Of a stretch of DNA of 64,000 nucleotides, positions 24,967 to 34,954 are shown piece after piece. The DNA lies in the NCBI GenBank assembly GCA_030285985.1, contig CP127384.1:1724501-1788500 (forward strand), written 5' to 3'. This DNA comes from Aquidulcibacter paucihalophilus (GTDB lineage: Bacteria > Pseudomonadota > Alphaproteobacteria > Caulobacterales > Caulobacteraceae). The translations under genes were made by a program, and so were the position numbers. Below the pieces are notes generated by a model. It had not been told where the DNA came from, made no database searches, and saw only the letters and a program-made list of their open reading frames with translations. Every line of letters starts with the position of its first letter. Position 1 is the stretch's first letter.

Positions 24967-27411
24967 ATGCCGAAAGCCGGTTCGCCAGCCAGCGATGCTC
25001 CGAGGGGCTACGTTCTCGGACTCGACGAAGTCGGTTTGGACGATATCGCCGCGGTCGGCGGCAAGACCGCCTCGCTCGGGGAGCTGAGGCGGTTGCTGCG
25101 CGGCGGTTCGGTCACGACCCCGGAGGGTTTCGCCGTGACGGCGGCGGCCTATCGGGACGTTCTGACCGCCGCCGGGGCCTGGCCGAAACTGGCGGCGCTG
25201 CTCGAGGATCTCGACATCGACGACGTCGGCCGGGTGGCGACCCGGGGTGCCCGGGCCCGGGCGATCGTCTATGAAGCGACGGACGATCCTCGCCTCAAGG
25301 CGGCGATCGCCACGGCGTACCGCCAGATGACCGCCCGGCCGGGCCCGCCTCCTGGGGTCGCGGTGCGCAGTTCAGCCACAGCGGAGGATTTGCCGGAGGC
25401 CAGCTTTGCCGGCCAGCACGACAGCTTCCTACATGTCACGGGCGAGGCCGGGGTCATCGAGGCCTGCCGCAGATGTTTCGCCTCGCTCTTTACCGACCGT
25501 GCCATCGTCTATCGGGTCCAGAATGGGTTTGACCACTTCAAGGTCGCGCTGTCGGTCGCGGTCATGCGGATGGTGGATGCCGACGACGGGGCCAGCGGAG
25601 TCGCCTTCACCATCGACACGGAGACCACCTTTCCGGAGGTAGTGTTCATCACCGGTGCCTGGGGGCTCGGTGAGGGCATCGTTCAGGGCCGGGTGGGGCC
25701 GGACGAATTCTACGTCCACAAGCCGACGTACCGCGCCGGCTACCGCGCCGTTCTCGCCCGAACCCTCGGGAGCAAGGAGACCCGTCTCGTCCGCCCGCGG
25801 CGCGGCGCGGATTCGGGCGTTCTGCGCGAACGGGCCGTCCCGCGGCGCGACCGCCGACGCTTCTGCCTCACGGACTGGGAGGTGCTCGAACTTGCCGGCG
25901 CGGCCATCGTCATCGAGGATCACTATTCGACCCGGGCGGGGCGCCGGGCCCCCATGGACCTGGAGTGGGCGCGGGACGGCGCCGACGGCCGCCTCTACAT
26001 CCTCCAGGCGAGGCCGGAGACTGCCGCCTCGCGCCGTCCGGAGGGCGTCTACGAAATCCGCAAGCTGGACCCCGGCGCGGCGCCGATCCTGGCGTTCGGC
26101 AAGGCAGTCGGCCAGGGCGTCGCTTCGGGACCGGTGCGAGTGGTCTTGGGCCAGGCCGATCTGGCGGCCTTCGTCCCCGGTGAGGTCCTCGTCGCCGCGA
26201 CCACCAGTCCCGATTGGCTGCCGGCGATGAGAAACGCCGCCGCCATCGTCACCGATCAAGGCGGGCGCACTTGCCATGCGGCCATCGTCGCCCGGGAACT
26301 CGGCATCCCCGCGGTGGTCGGAACGGGCGACGCGACGCGACGTCTGGGGGCCGCGCAGGCGGTTACCGTCAGCTGCGCCCGCGGCGAGGAGGGGGCGGTC
26401 TACGCTGGCCGGCTGCCTTTCTCCGTGGAGCGTCTGCGGACGGCCGACCTGCCGTCAACCCGCACCGCGATCATGCTGAACCTGGCGCAGCCCGACATGG
26501 CCTTCCAGGCGGCCGCCCTTCCCGCCGCGGGCGTCGGCCTCGCGCGGATCGAATTCATCATCAGCGAGCTTATCGGCGTCCACCCGATGGCCGCCGCCCA
26601 TCCCGACCGGATCGCCTCGGCACGGCTGCGCCGGGCCATCGAGACCTGGGCGAGCGCCGACGAATCCCCCCGGGCGTGTTTCGTCCGCAAGCTGGCGGAA
26701 GGCGTGGGCACGATCGCAGCGGCCTTCTATCCGCGGCCGGTCATCGTTCGCCTCTCCGACTTCAAGACCAATGAATACGCTTCGCTGGCCGGCGGGACGG
26801 ACTTCGAGCCCGTGGAGGAGAACCCCATGCTGGGGTTTCGCGGGGCCGCCCGTTACGCCCATCCCTTCTACGCCGACGGCTTCGCCCTCGAATGCGAGGC
26901 GCTGGCGCGGGTGCGCGACCTCATGGGACTGACCAATGTCCGGCTGATGGTGCCGTTCTGCCGCCGGGTGGACGAGGGGCGGCGGGTTCTCGAGGCCTTG
27001 GCCGCCCAGGGCCTTCGCCAGGGCCTGGGCGGGGTCGAGGTTTATGTGATGTGCGAGATCCCCAACAATGTGATTCAGATCGACGCGTTCGCCCGGCTGT
27101 TCGACGGCTTCTCCATCGGGTCCAACGATCTCACCCAGCTCGTTCTGGGCGTGGACCGGGACTCCGCCGAGGTCGCCTTTGATTTCGACGAGCGTGATCC
27201 GGGCGTGCTGGAGATGCTCCGCCAAGCCGTCGCCGGCGCGAAGCGAAACGGCCGTCCCATCGGCATCTGCGGCGAGGCCCCGGCGACCTATCCAGAGGTG
27301 GCGGCCCTGCTCGCGCGCGCCGGAATCGACTCGATCAGCGTCAATCCGGGCAGCTTTCCCCGGACCGTCGAGGCAGTGGCGAGGGCGGAGGCGGCGACAA
27401 CGGGCTCCTGA
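24967..27411 (+). CDS. ppsA: phosphoenolpyruvate synthase
   Basis: A protein of 814 residues, close to the usual 790–810. It has an N-terminal ATP-grasp domain (VGGKTASLGEL near 30, SSATAEDLPEASFAGQHD near 135), the swivelling phosphohistidine domain with GGRTCHAAIVA (H437), and a C-terminal TIM barrel with GSNDLTQLVLGVDRD. The reaction is pyruvate + ATP + water to PEP + AMP + Pi, feeding gluconeogenesis. With the acetyl-CoA synthetase and E1/E2 genes it suggests control of the pyruvate node under low oxygen. It is the last gene of the Usp–phosphoribosyltransferase run. Confidence 0.9.
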   Translation: MPKAGSPASDAPRGYVLGLDEVGLDDIAAVGGKTASLGELRRLLRGGSVTTPEGFAVTAAAYRDVLTAAGAWPKLAALLEDLDIDDVGRVATRGARARAIVYEATDDPRLKAAIATAYRQMTARPGPPPGVAVRSSATAEDLPEASFAGQHDSFLHVTGEAGVIEACRRCFASLFTDRAIVYRVQNGFDHFKVALSVAVMRMVDADDGASGVAFTIDTETTFPEVVFITGAWGLGEGIVQGRVGPDEFYVHKPTYRAGYRAVLARTLGSKETRLVRPRRGADSGVLRERAVPRRDRRRFCLTDWEVLELAGAAIVIEDHYSTRAGRRAPMDLEWARDGADGRLYILQARPETAASRRPEGVYEIRKLDPGAAPILAFGKAVGQGVASGPVRVVLGQADLAAFVPGEVLVAATTSPDWLPAMRNAAAIVTDQGGRTCHAAIVARELGIPAVVGTGDATRRLGAAQAVTVSCARGEEGAVYAGRLPFSVERLRTADLPSTRTAIMLNLAQPDMAFQAAALPAAGVGLARIEFIISELIGVHPMAAAHPDRIASARLRRAIETWASADESPRACFVRKLAEGVGTIAAAFYPRPVIVRLSDFKTNEYASLAGGTDFEPVEENPMLGFRGAARYAHPFYADGFALECEALARVRDLMGLTNVRLMVPFCRRVDEGRRVLEALAAQGLRQGLGGVEVYVMCEIPNNVIQIDAFARLFDGFSIGSNDLTQLVLGVDRDSAEVAFDFDERDPGVLEMLRQAVAGAKRNGRPIGICGEAPATYPEVAALLARAGIDSISVNPGSFPRTVEAVARAEAATTGS

Positions 27412-27429
27412 GCGACGAGAACGGGCCGC

Positions 27430-27443
27430 TTGATCCAGATCAC
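27430..27443. promoter_or_regulatory. weak FNR/FixK-type box 11
   Basis: TTGATCCAGATCAC has one mismatch in the right half-site. It lies after the PEP synthase stop and 115 bases before the ABC transporter start. Confidence 0.45.
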
Positions 27444-27478
27444 AGGATGGACCGTCACCGGCTGCCATCCTGCACGCC

Positions 27479-27492
27479 TTGACCCGGATCAT
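27479..27492. promoter_or_regulatory. weak FNR/FixK-type box 12
   Basis: TTGACCCGGATCAT has one mismatch in the right half-site. It lies 66 bases before the ABC transporter ATG at 27559; with box 11 it forms a spaced pair. Confidence 0.45.
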
Positions 27493-27558
27493 CGCGGCCA
27501 TGCCCCTGTGGATCGAACAATCAATCGCATCCGGCCTTCCCCCGCGCACGGCGGGCCG

Positions 27559-28302
27559 ATGACGCGCGCCGCTGACGCCCCGGCCGCGGCGACGCCGGCC
27601 CCGCCCTGCTTCAGCGCCCGGGCCGTGACCAAGGTCTACGGCTCCGGTCCGGCGGCGGTGCAGGCCCTGCGCGGCGTCGACCTCGACCTGCCCGACGGCG
27701 AGATGGTCGTCGTGCTCGGCGCTTCGGGCAGCGGCAAGTCGACGTTCCTGAACATCCTCGGCGGGCTGGACACGCCGACCAGCGGACAGGTGCTGTTCCG
27801 GGGCGCGGACATCAGCCGGGCGGACCAGCGGCAGCTGACCGAATACCGCCGCCGGCACGTCGGCTTTGTCTTCCAGTTCTACAATCTGATGCCCAGCCTG
27901 ACCGCGCGCGAAAATGTCGCCCTGGTCACCGAGATCGCCGAGGCTCCCCTACGTCCGGAGGAGGCGCTGGCTATGGTCGGCCTGGAGAACCGTCTGGATC
28001 ACTTTCCCGCCCAGATGTCGGGCGGCGAACAGCAACGCGTGGCGATCGCCCGCGCCGTGGCCAAGCAGCCATCCGTGCTGCTCTGTGACGAGCCCACCGG
28101 GGCGCTGGATTCCGCCACCGGCGTGCGGGTCCTGGAGGCGTTGAAGACCGTCAACGACACCCTTGGTGCCACCACCCTGCTGATCACCCACAATGTCGGC
28201 ATCGCCGCCATCGCCGATCGGGTGGTGATATTCGCCGACGGGCGGGTCCGCGAGGTGCGCGTAAACCGGACCAAGCGCCAACCCCGGGAGATTTCCTGGT
28301 GA
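27559..28302 (+). CDS. ABC transporter ATP-binding protein, MacB/LolD type
   Basis: An ATPase of 247 residues. Walker A is GASGSGKST, the Q-loop is in [14 protein letters not shown], the signature is [14 protein letters not shown] and Walker B is [12 protein letters not shown]. The HVGFVFQ segment and overall pattern match the MacB/LolD/FtsE group that works with FtsX-like permeases. ATG 27559 gives a short low-complexity lead before the domain. The stop overlaps the permease start (GTGA). Exported substrate unknown. Confidence 0.85.
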   Translation: MTRAADAPAAATPAPPCFSARAVTKVYGSGPAAVQALRGVDLDLPDGEMVVVLGASGSGKSTFLNILGGLDTPTSGQVLFRGADISRADQRQLTEYRRRHVGFVFQFYNLMPSLTARENVALVTEIAEAPLRPEEALAMVGLENRLDHFPAQMSGGEQQRVAIARAVAKQPSVLLCDEPTGALDSATGVRVLEALKTVNDTLGATTLLITHNVGIAAIADRVVIFADGRVREVRVNRTKRQPREISW

Positions 28303-30683
28303 ACCGCCTGCCTGCCTGGATGGGCGCCCTTGACCGCAAGCTGCTGCGCGAGTTGTGGCGCATGAAAGTCCAAGCCCTGGCGATCGCGTTCGTCATCGCC
28401 GGCGGGGTCGCGGTCCATCTGCTCGCCGCCGGGATGCTGAGTTCCCTGCAGGAGACCCGGCGAGCCTACTATGAGCGCAACCTGCTCGCGGACATCTGGG
28501 CGCCGACGGTGCGGGCTCCGCAACGTTTGATCGACGACATCCGCGCCATCGACGGAGTCCAGGCCGCGGCGACTCGCATCCGGATCCCGGTGCTCTTCGC
28601 CATGGAGGGGATGAGCGCGCCCGCCACCGGCGAAGTCCTGTCCTTGCCGGACGTGGGAGAGGCGGGGGTCAATCGGCTGCATCTGGTCCGCGGCCGTCTC
28701 CCGACCGCCGGACAGCGGGACGAGGCGGTGGTGCTGCAGGCCTTTGCCGACGCCCACCGGCTCGAGATCGGCGACAGGATTCCGGCCACGATCTACGGGG
28801 GGCGGCGCGAGCTGGCGGTGGTGGGGATCGCCCTGTCGCCGGAACACGTCTACGCCATCGGCCCGGGGCAGTTCGTTCCCGATGATCGGCTGTTCGGCGT
28901 GCTCTGGATGCGGCGCAGCGCCTTGGCGCAAGCCGTCAATCAGGACGAGGCCTTCAACGAATCCGTGGTGCGGCTGTCGCGCGGTGCCTCCGCGCCCGCC
29001 GTGATCGCCGCGCTCGATCGCCTGCTGGTGCCCTATGGCGCGCCGGGAGCCTATGGCCGGGCCGACCAGATCTCGGACGCCTTCGTCTCCAGCGAGATCG
29101 ACCAGCTGACGACCATGGGCCGGGTGCTGCCGCCGGTCTTCCTGCTGGTGGCGGCCTTCTTGGTCAACGTGGTGATCTCGCGGCTGATCGCCGTGCAAAG
29201 GGCCGGCATCGGTCTGCTGAAGGCCTTCGGCTACCGGGATCGCGACATCGTCGCCCACTATCTCAAGCTCGTCGCCGTCATCGCGGCGGCGGGGGTGCTG
29301 ATCGGAGGCGCGGCGGGAACCTGGCTCGGCCGGGGCATGGCGGAGCTCTATATGGAGTACTACCGCTTCCCCTTCCTGCTGTTTCAGGCGGATCCGGCCG
29401 ACTACGCCACCGTGGTGGGGGTGGCGATGCTGACGGTAATGGGCGGCGCGGTCCTGGCGGTGCGGCGGGTCGCGGCCCTGAGCCCGGCGGAAGCGATGAC
29501 CCCCGCGCCGCCGCCAGACTATTCCAAGGCCGCCGGGGCCTGGATCACCCGGATCAAGATACTCGATCAGCAATCGCGCATGATCCTGCGCCAGATCATC
29601 CGCTGGCCCTGGCGCGCGGCCCTGACCGTGGCCGGAATTGCAGCCTCGGGCGCGTTGCTGATCGGCACGATGTCGATGATGGACGGGATCAAGGTGATGA
29701 TCGACTCCAGCTTCACCGTATCGAACCCCCACGATGTCTCGGTGAGCTTCGTCGAGCCCCGGTCTCGGGCTGCCCTGTTCAGTCTCGCCCGAGAGGATGG
29801 AGTGCTGGCGGCCGAGCCGTTTCGTGTGGTCCCGGTTCGCCTGCGCCACGGCGCGCGCGAGGAGCGGGCGGTGATCACCGGCGCGCCGTTGGACGGGACC
29901 TTGTCCAGGATGGTCGACACCCACAATCGGCCGGTCCAGCCGCATCCCGGCGGCCTGATCCTGTCCAGCGATCTGGCCGCCAAGCTCCAGCTCGTGGCGG
30001 GCGACACCGTCGAGGCGCAGGTCACGGAAGGCCGCCGACCGTTGCTCGCGCTTCCGGTCGCGGCCGTCACCACCAGCTATGTCGGCTCCGGGGCGCGGAT
30101 GCGTATCGAGGACCTGAACCGGGCGCTGGGCGAGGGGGCGCAGGTGTCGGGGGCCTGGCTGACGGTCGACGCCGACCGGACGGCGAGCCTTTACACTCAT
30201 CTGAAAGAGACGCCCGCCGTCGTCGGCGTGGGTCTGCAGGCGGAAGCCGTGACACGCCTCGCCGCCATGCTCGACGAGAACCTGGGCAGGGCCATCCTCG
30301 TCTACGTCTTCTTCGCCGGCCTGATCGCTTCCGGGGTGGTCTACAATACGGTGCGCATCTCCTTCGCCGAGCGCCAACGTGAGCTGGCTTCACTGCGGGT
30401 GCTCGGCTTCTCGCGCGCCGACGTCTCCTACATACTGTTAGGGGAGGTGGCTTTTCTGACGCTCCTCGCTCTGCCGCTGGGCGCGGCGGCAGGGGCCGGT
30501 CTCGCCTGGTATCTGGCCCACGCCATGAGTTCCGACCTTTTCCGGCTGCCCTTCGCCGTCGCGCCCGCGACTTTCGGCATGGCGGCGGTGGTGGTGCTGG
30601 TCATTACTGTCGCGGCGAGCCTGATGGTGCGGCGGCAGATCGATCGGCTCGATCTGGTCGAAGCCCTGAAGACCGGAGAGTAG
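28299..30683 (+). CDS. ABC transporter permease, FtsX-like
   Basis: A permease of 794 residues. One N-terminal helix (about 23–45) is followed by a large periplasmic domain, then three helices (about 275–400), a second periplasmic domain (about 470–660), and a last block of three helices ending [19 protein letters not shown]. This is the duplicated FtsX layout of 8-helix exporters. The GTG start overlaps the ATPase stop, and four bases separate it from the adaptor gene. The likely role is mechanotransmission to a periplasmic adaptor, exporting a lipid, peptide or small molecule. Confidence 0.85.
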   Translation: MNRLPAWMGALDRKLLRELWRMKVQALAIAFVIAGGVAVHLLAAGMLSSLQETRRAYYERNLLADIWAPTVRAPQRLIDDIRAIDGVQAAATRIRIPVLFAMEGMSAPATGEVLSLPDVGEAGVNRLHLVRGRLPTAGQRDEAVVLQAFADAHRLEIGDRIPATIYGGRRELAVVGIALSPEHVYAIGPGQFVPDDRLFGVLWMRRSALAQAVNQDEAFNESVVRLSRGASAPAVIAALDRLLVPYGAPGAYGRADQISDAFVSSEIDQLTTMGRVLPPVFLLVAAFLVNVVISRLIAVQRAGIGLLKAFGYRDRDIVAHYLKLVAVIAAAGVLIGGAAGTWLGRGMAELYMEYYRFPFLLFQADPADYATVVGVAMLTVMGGAVLAVRRVAALSPAEAMTPAPPPDYSKAAGAWITRIKILDQQSRMILRQIIRWPWRAALTVAGIAASGALLIGTMSMMDGIKVMIDSSFTVSNPHDVSVSFVEPRSRAALFSLAREDGVLAAEPFRVVPVRLRHGAREERAVITGAPLDGTLSRMVDTHNRPVQPHPGGLILSSDLAAKLQLVAGDTVEAQVTEGRRPLLALPVAAVTTSYVGSGARMRIEDLNRALGEGAQVSGAWLTVDADRTASLYTHLKETPAVVGVGLQAEAVTRLAAMLDENLGRAILVYVFFAGLIASGVVYNTVRISFAERQRELASLRVLGFSRADVSYILLGEVAFLTLLALPLGAAAGAGLAWYLAHAMSSDLFRLPFAVAPATFGMAAVVVLVITVAASLMVRRQIDRLDLVEALKTGE

Positions 30684-30687
30684 CGCA

Positions 30688-31899
30688 TTGAAAATCAGCC
30701 GGTTCAATCTCAAATTCCGGACGCTGTTCTGGGTCGCCGTCGCGCTGGCGCTGGCGGCGCTGCTCGTCTTCGCCTTCCGGCCGCGCCCCGTCCTCGTGGA
30801 CCTCGGCGAGATCAGCCGCGGCCCGCTCACGGTTTCAGTCCGTGACGAGGCGCGCACGCGGGCGCGAGACGTCTATTTGGTCTCTGCTCCGGTCTCGGGC
30901 CGGTTGCTGCGTGTCGGCAACCGCGCGGGCGAGCGGGTCGAGGCCGGGGCGGTGATCGCGATCATCGAGCCGGCCCCGGCGACCTTCGTGGACGAGCTGT
31001 CCCGGCTGGAGATTCAGGCCGGAGTCCGCTCGGCCGAGGCCACCCTAGCGCTCGCGCGCGCCGAGCTGGAAAGCGCCGAAGCCCGGCTGGCTTATGCCCG
31101 GATCGAGGCCGATCGGACCGAGACCCTGTTCGCCGCCTCGGTCGCGTCGCAAAGCGCTCTGGACCGCGCCCGTCTCGATGTGCGCACCGCCGCCGCCGCC
31201 GCCGGCAACGCCCGGGCGGGTGTCGGCGTGCGGCAGGCGGCCCTTGAGGCGGCCCGGGTGCGTTTGATCGAGCCGGCCGCCGCGAGTTCCGGGGGACGCA
31301 CGGTGACGATCCGGGCGCCGGTGGCCGGGCGTGTCCTGCGGGTGCTGCAGGAAAGCGAAAGCGTGATCGCGCAGGGCGCGCCCGTGTTGGAGATCGGCGA
31401 CCCTCGGGATCTCGAGGTAGTCGCCGAACTGCTGTCGAGCGATGCGGCGCGGATCGTCGCAGGCGCGCCTGCGGTGATAGACGCTTGGGGGGACGGACCG
31501 CCGCTTCGGGGGCGGGTCCGGCAGGTCGAACCCTACGGGTTCCTCAAGGTGTCGGCCTTGGGCGTCGAGGAGCAGCGGGTCAGGGTGATCATCGATCTGG
31601 TCGATCCGCCCGCGGCCTGGTCCGCCGTCGGCCACGGCTACCGGGTCGAGGCGGCGGTGATTGTCTGGACCGGGGAGGCGGTGGTCCGGGTTCCTGCGGC
31701 GGCCTTGTTCCGGGACCGGGGGCGATGGGCTGTGTTCAGGGTCGAGGGCGGAAGGGCGCGGTTGCGGCGGGTCGAGATTGGCCAGAACAACGGGCAGCTG
31801 GCTGAGGTCCGCTCGGGGTTGAAACCGGGCGACCGGGTGGTGCTTCATCCCGGGCAATCCGTCTCCGACGGCGGCGCGTTGCGGGTCCGGCCTTCCTGA
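30688..31899 (+). CDS. HlyD-type periplasmic adaptor of ABC exporter
   Basis: A protein of 403 residues with an N-terminal anchor helix (about 12–30), a lipoyl-like half (VYLVSAPVSGRLLRVGNRAGE), a coiled-coil hairpin (about 105–185, Ala/Glu/Arg-rich), a second lipoyl half (VTIRAPVAGRVLRVLQ), and a C-terminal beta-barrel ending GDRVVLHPGQ. The start appears to be TTG 30688 behind GGAGAG. It completes a three-gene exporter with the ATPase and permease. No outer-membrane TolC-like gene is adjacent. Confidence 0.8.
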   Translation: MKISRFNLKFRTLFWVAVALALAALLVFAFRPRPVLVDLGEISRGPLTVSVRDEARTRARDVYLVSAPVSGRLLRVGNRAGERVEAGAVIAIIEPAPATFVDELSRLEIQAGVRSAEATLALARAELESAEARLAYARIEADRTETLFAASVASQSALDRARLDVRTAAAAAGNARAGVGVRQAALEAARVRLIEPAAASSGGRTVTIRAPVAGRVLRVLQESESVIAQGAPVLEIGDPRDLEVVAELLSSDAARIVAGAPAVIDAWGDGPPLRGRVRQVEPYGFLKVSALGVEEQRVRVIIDLVDPPAAWSAVGHGYRVEAAVIVWTGEAVVRVPAAALFRDRGRWAVFRVEGGRARLRRVEIGQNNGQLAEVRSGLKPGDRVVLHPGQSVSDGGALRVRPS

Positions 31900-31937
31900 C
31901 CGAACTGGAGTTGCAACCTCGTGACGCGCATGAAAAT

Positions 31938-31984
31938 TGGAGCGACCAGCGGGAATCGAACCCCCGACATCTGGCTTCGGAAGC
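31938..31984 (-). other. 3′ tRNA-Arg(CCG)-like fragment, probable attachment-site scar
   Basis: On the minus strand the segment reads from an anticodon-loop-like TTCCGAA (anticodon CCG) through GCCAG, a TTCGATT T-loop, and an acceptor end GGTCGCT followed by CCA. Upstream of the anticodon loop no D-arm or 5′ acceptor strand can be found, so this is only the 3′ half of a tRNA. Tyrosine-recombinase elements that integrate in tRNA genes leave such 3′ repeats. It lies between accessory DNA on the left and core genes on the right. Confidence 0.55.
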
Positions 31985-32668
31985 TGGATGTCCTTTTGCG
32001 ATTATGGCCTTACCAGAGTGACACCCGCGAGCGTTCGCTCCGCCGACAAGCGGACGATCGGCAATGGGTCTGGTCGCGACGAGTTTCAAGCGTTGCCAGT
32101 TCCGTCGATGCGGCGATCTCGACGGGCAGCCCAAATGGACGCCTGCCTCAGCTTCGAGGTCTGCTTGTAGACGATCAACCAATGTCCATTCCTGGCGCAT
32201 ATCCGCCGCCACGGGGCTTGCGTTCAATCGGCGCCGCCCTGAACGTCCATGCCGGAGCCGCCCTGCTCGATTGCCGTGGCGTTCTCATAATTCGGCAGCG
32301 GTCTGGAACCATGCCGCCGCTTAGATGCCGAATTGAACGAATGCTGGAGACGTGTGGCAGCTTGAACCGGCCCGAGAACTAATGCACACCGCCAATGCAC
32401 ATGGTTCCCGAGCATAGAAGAGCGCTCTGTTTTTGCTGGTGATTATGGCGGCGCTGGTGGTCCTAGTTCCCCAGCCATCCGCCCCTGCTGACGGCGTCAG
32501 CCCTTCCGACAGACCTTTTGCATCCAGTCGTCCCGCTTCGGGGCCCTGCCGCATGCAAATTTGCGCAAATGCATCGATGGCGGTGAACCGATCGGGAATC
32601 CGTGCGTTGGGTGTCCGCTAACCGACACAAGAGTGTTAATGCGTCCGGTTGGCGCCCGGGGGATTGCC
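31985..32668. other. non-coding region after the tRNA fragment
   Basis: About 680 bases show no gene I can support. Open frames on both strands lack ribosome sites and known motifs. No integrase or transposase remnant was recognised. The promoter of the receiver protein should be at its right end. Confidence 0.45.
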
Positions 32669-33124
32669 GTGTCTGAAGTACCCGACCTTCGGGTCCTGAT
32701 TGTCGAAGACCAGGCCTTGCTCGCCATGGAGCTTGAGCTGGTCCTGTCCGAGTCCGGCTGCAACGTCGTGGGCTGTGCCATGGACACGGCCGGTGCCCTC
32801 GCGATCGCCGAACAGGACCGGCCTGAGCTGGCCCTGGTCGACATCAATCTGCTGGACGGGATGACCGGTCCTGACATCGCCCGACGCCTGATCAAGGACC
32901 ACGGTACGGCCGTGGTCTTTCTGACCGCCAATCCGGAACAGATCCCCGACGGGTTCGCGGGCGCGCTGGGTGCGGTGTCCAAACCGTTCGACGAGACCAC
33001 CATCCTCGGCGTCGTCGCCTTCGCCCGCCAGTTCATCCGGCATGGCGCGTTTGCGGAGACGCCGCGCCGCTTCAGCCCGGCACCCTGGCTCACAACGGTC
33101 CCGAACGGGATCGCGCCGCGCTAG
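32669..33124 (+). CDS. single-domain response regulator (receiver)
   Basis: A CheY-like receiver of 151 residues. Acidic residues are in LIVEDQ (about 12–13), the phospho-acceptor in LVDINLLDG (about D61), with a T in FLTAN and the K in VSKPFDE. There is no output domain. Such receivers in Caulobacterales often pair with HWE/HisKA_2 kinases, and the kinase at 16.5 kb is one possible partner, but linkage is weak. GTG 32669 behind GGGGG is preferred; ATG 32639 would add ten residues. Confidence 0.8.
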   Translation: MSEVPDLRVLIVEDQALLAMELELVLSESGCNVVGCAMDTAGALAIAEQDRPELALVDINLLDGMTGPDIARRLIKDHGTAVVFLTANPEQIPDGFAGALGAVSKPFDETTILGVVAFARQFIRHGAFAETPRRFSPAPWLTTVPNGIAPR

Positions 33125-33153
33125 GCACCCGGCCTGCACGGCGCGACCATCCG

Positions 33154-34536
33154 TCACTCGATCCTGAGCCGGGCGAAGATCATTCCGCCGTCCGGATCGC
33201 CGCCGTAGAGCGGCTCAAGCCCTCCCGGTACGCTGTTGACGCTGTAGAGCGCGCCCAGGCCGAGATGGACATTGTCCGTCACGCGCCAGTCCCGGACGGC
33301 CCCGATCGAAGCCTTCGATACGACATAGAGCGGGCCGTGGCCTCCGCCCGGGCCCGCAACCAGCTCGTCCGTCTCGATCCGCTCGGCCCGGGCGAACACG
33401 GTCCAGGCGCCGTCCGGGGTGAAGGCAGTCTCCGCGAGCCAGGCGTCCTTCGATTCGTCGTGGTCATTGGTCTTCCGACCCCAGGCGAATGTCGAACTCC
33501 ACCAGCCGTCCCGACCGACGCGCCGGGTGTGGATGGCGCTGGCGGACAGCTTGGTCTCGTCCTCATCCGGCTCCAGCTGCTCCGGGGCGGTCACATCGGC
33601 GTATGACGCCTGCAGCGACCATTCCGGCGACGGGTTCCACGACGCCCGCACCGCCCAGCTGTCCAGCTCGGGCGTCTCGATGTCATAGCGATCCTCATCC
33701 GGCTCGCGGCCGCGGAAGGTCGAGGCTTCCAGCTTGAAGGCGTCATGCACCCAGCCGACCGTCGCCACGCCGAAGACGATGTGGGTTGAGTCCAGCCAGT
33801 GGTGGGTGATCGGTGCCTCGGGGCTGTCCATGGCGCTCATGCGATGCATGAAGGCAGGCGGTCCGAAGGCCGGCTCGCCGGGCAGGCCGATGTAGGCGAA
33901 GACGCTGTCGCTCTCGCCAAGCCTGCGTGCGTATGAGGCCGACAGCTCCATCACCAGCTCATGGGGATGCTGGCGATCCACCAGCGGCGTCACACCGTCC
34001 GCCGTCTCGCCGGCGGCCAGCAGCAGGGGGAAGCCCTCCTTGCCCATGAAGGGGTCCGGGCTCAGCATCGCCCGCAGGTTCAGGACCGAGCCGTCGGCGA
34101 AGTCGCGACGGGCGGCGCCCATGATCATGCCGCTGACAAAGGTCTTCTCGTCGCCGCGCGGGCCGTTCTGCCGGTCATGGACGAGGTTCAGCCGGGCATG
34201 CCCCATCAACGACCAGTCGCCGGCGGTGGCGTGGACGCCGCCGTGCTCGGCCAGATCGGGCTGCCAGCTGGTGCCCGAGGCGTCGCGGGTCATCGGCCAG
34301 GGTCCGAGCGCACTGGTCATCGGGTGATCCATCGCTGCCATGTCATGGCCGGCGTGAGGGTCCACGGGCTCTGCCTGTGGCGCGGGCATGACCATGCCGG
34401 GCGTGTGAACGTGCTGTTGGGGCGCGGCCGCTGCGGGCGGCATGGCGGGGTGGGAATGATCCTGCGCGGCGGCGGGCATGGCCAGCGCAAGCAGGGATGC
34501 GCCCGTGAGGGACGCGGATAGACGGACAGCCATCAT
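33154..34536 (-). CDS. putative outer-membrane beta-barrel protein, metal-linked
   Basis: A protein of 460 residues with a signal peptide ending AMPAAAQ. The mature N-terminus is rich in His and Met (HSHPAMPP, HAGHDMAAMDHPM), typical of copper-handling proteins. The rest alternates short amphipathic strands and ends FARLRIE, like an outer-membrane barrel. It lies just before a small Cys-rich exported protein, which supports a metal role, but no family name is certain. The ATGs at 34536 and 34533 follow AAGGAGG; the second has better spacing. Confidence 0.65.
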   Translation of the reverse strand: MMAVRLSASLTGASLLALAMPAAAQDHSHPAMPPAAAAPQQHVHTPGMVMPAPQAEPVDPHAGHDMAAMDHPMTSALGPWPMTRDASGTSWQPDLAEHGGVHATAGDWSLMGHARLNLVHDRQNGPRGDEKTFVSGMIMGAARRDFADGSVLNLRAMLSPDPFMGKEGFPLLLAAGETADGVTPLVDRQHPHELVMELSASYARRLGESDSVFAYIGLPGEPAFGPPAFMHRMSAMDSPEAPITHHWLDSTHIVFGVATVGWVHDAFKLEASTFRGREPDEDRYDIETPELDSWAVRASWNPSPEWSLQASYADVTAPEQLEPDEDETKLSASAIHTRRVGRDGWWSSTFAWGRKTNDHDESKDAWLAETAFTPDGAWTVFARAERIETDELVAGPGGGHGPLYVVSKASIGAVRDWRVTDNVHLGLGALYSVNSVPGGLEPLYGGDPDGGMIFARLRIE

Positions 34537-34599
34537 GGCCTCCTTGGGAACATGGGACGATCGCGCGCCGCAGCAGCGGCACAGTGAAGAGCGACGCGA

Positions 34600-34932
34600 T
34601 CAGGCCTTCGGCGGCCCATGCTCCGGAGCGGGCATCCGGCCGATGGGCAGGCAGGCCGGAACCGGCGGCGCAGGCTTTGCCGGGCGGGCTGTCAGGTCGC
34701 GCGGCGGAGGCTGCACGGGCGGTGCGACGACGCAGGAAACGCAGCAGGCCATGGCCGCCATGGCCTTGCCGGACGGGGCAGGGGCCTCATGCCCCACTCC
34801 GGCATGGGCGGGGGCCTCATGACAGGGCGGGGCGTCCGTCGTCATGGCCGCACCGGGTGCCACGCCCAGCAGAAGCACCGCCAAGGCGCCCAGCAGCATC
34901 AGGATGACATTCAGGCTCCGCACGGAGGCCAT
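34600..34932 (-). CDS. small exported Cys/His-rich protein
   Basis: A protein of 110 residues with a signal peptide or anchor (SLNVILMLLGALAVLLLG). The mature part has PPCHEAPAH, GHEAPA and a CCVSC motif, then a Pro-rich tail. It resembles short DUF2946-like proteins encoded near copper-resistance genes. Metal binding is inferred from the Cys and His residues. It is 63 bases upstream of the beta-barrel gene on the same strand, so the two probably form one operon. Confidence 0.6.
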   Translation of the reverse strand: MASVRSLNVILMLLGALAVLLLGVAPGAAMTTDAPPCHEAPAHAGVGHEAPAPSGKAMAAMACCVSCVVAPPVQPPPRDLTARPAKPAPPVPACLPIGRMPAPEHGPPKA

Positions 34933-34954
34933 CCACGCCCGTTACAAGCCGGTG

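Noticed and set aside
27999..30377. 792-codon minus-strand frame opposite the ABC exporter
   Set aside because: Antisense of ATPase and permease genes with complete Walker and FtsX features.
31938..32035. Complete tRNA-Arg gene
   Set aside because: The T-arm and anticodon loop are present, but no D-arm or 5′ acceptor strand pairs with the 3′ end.
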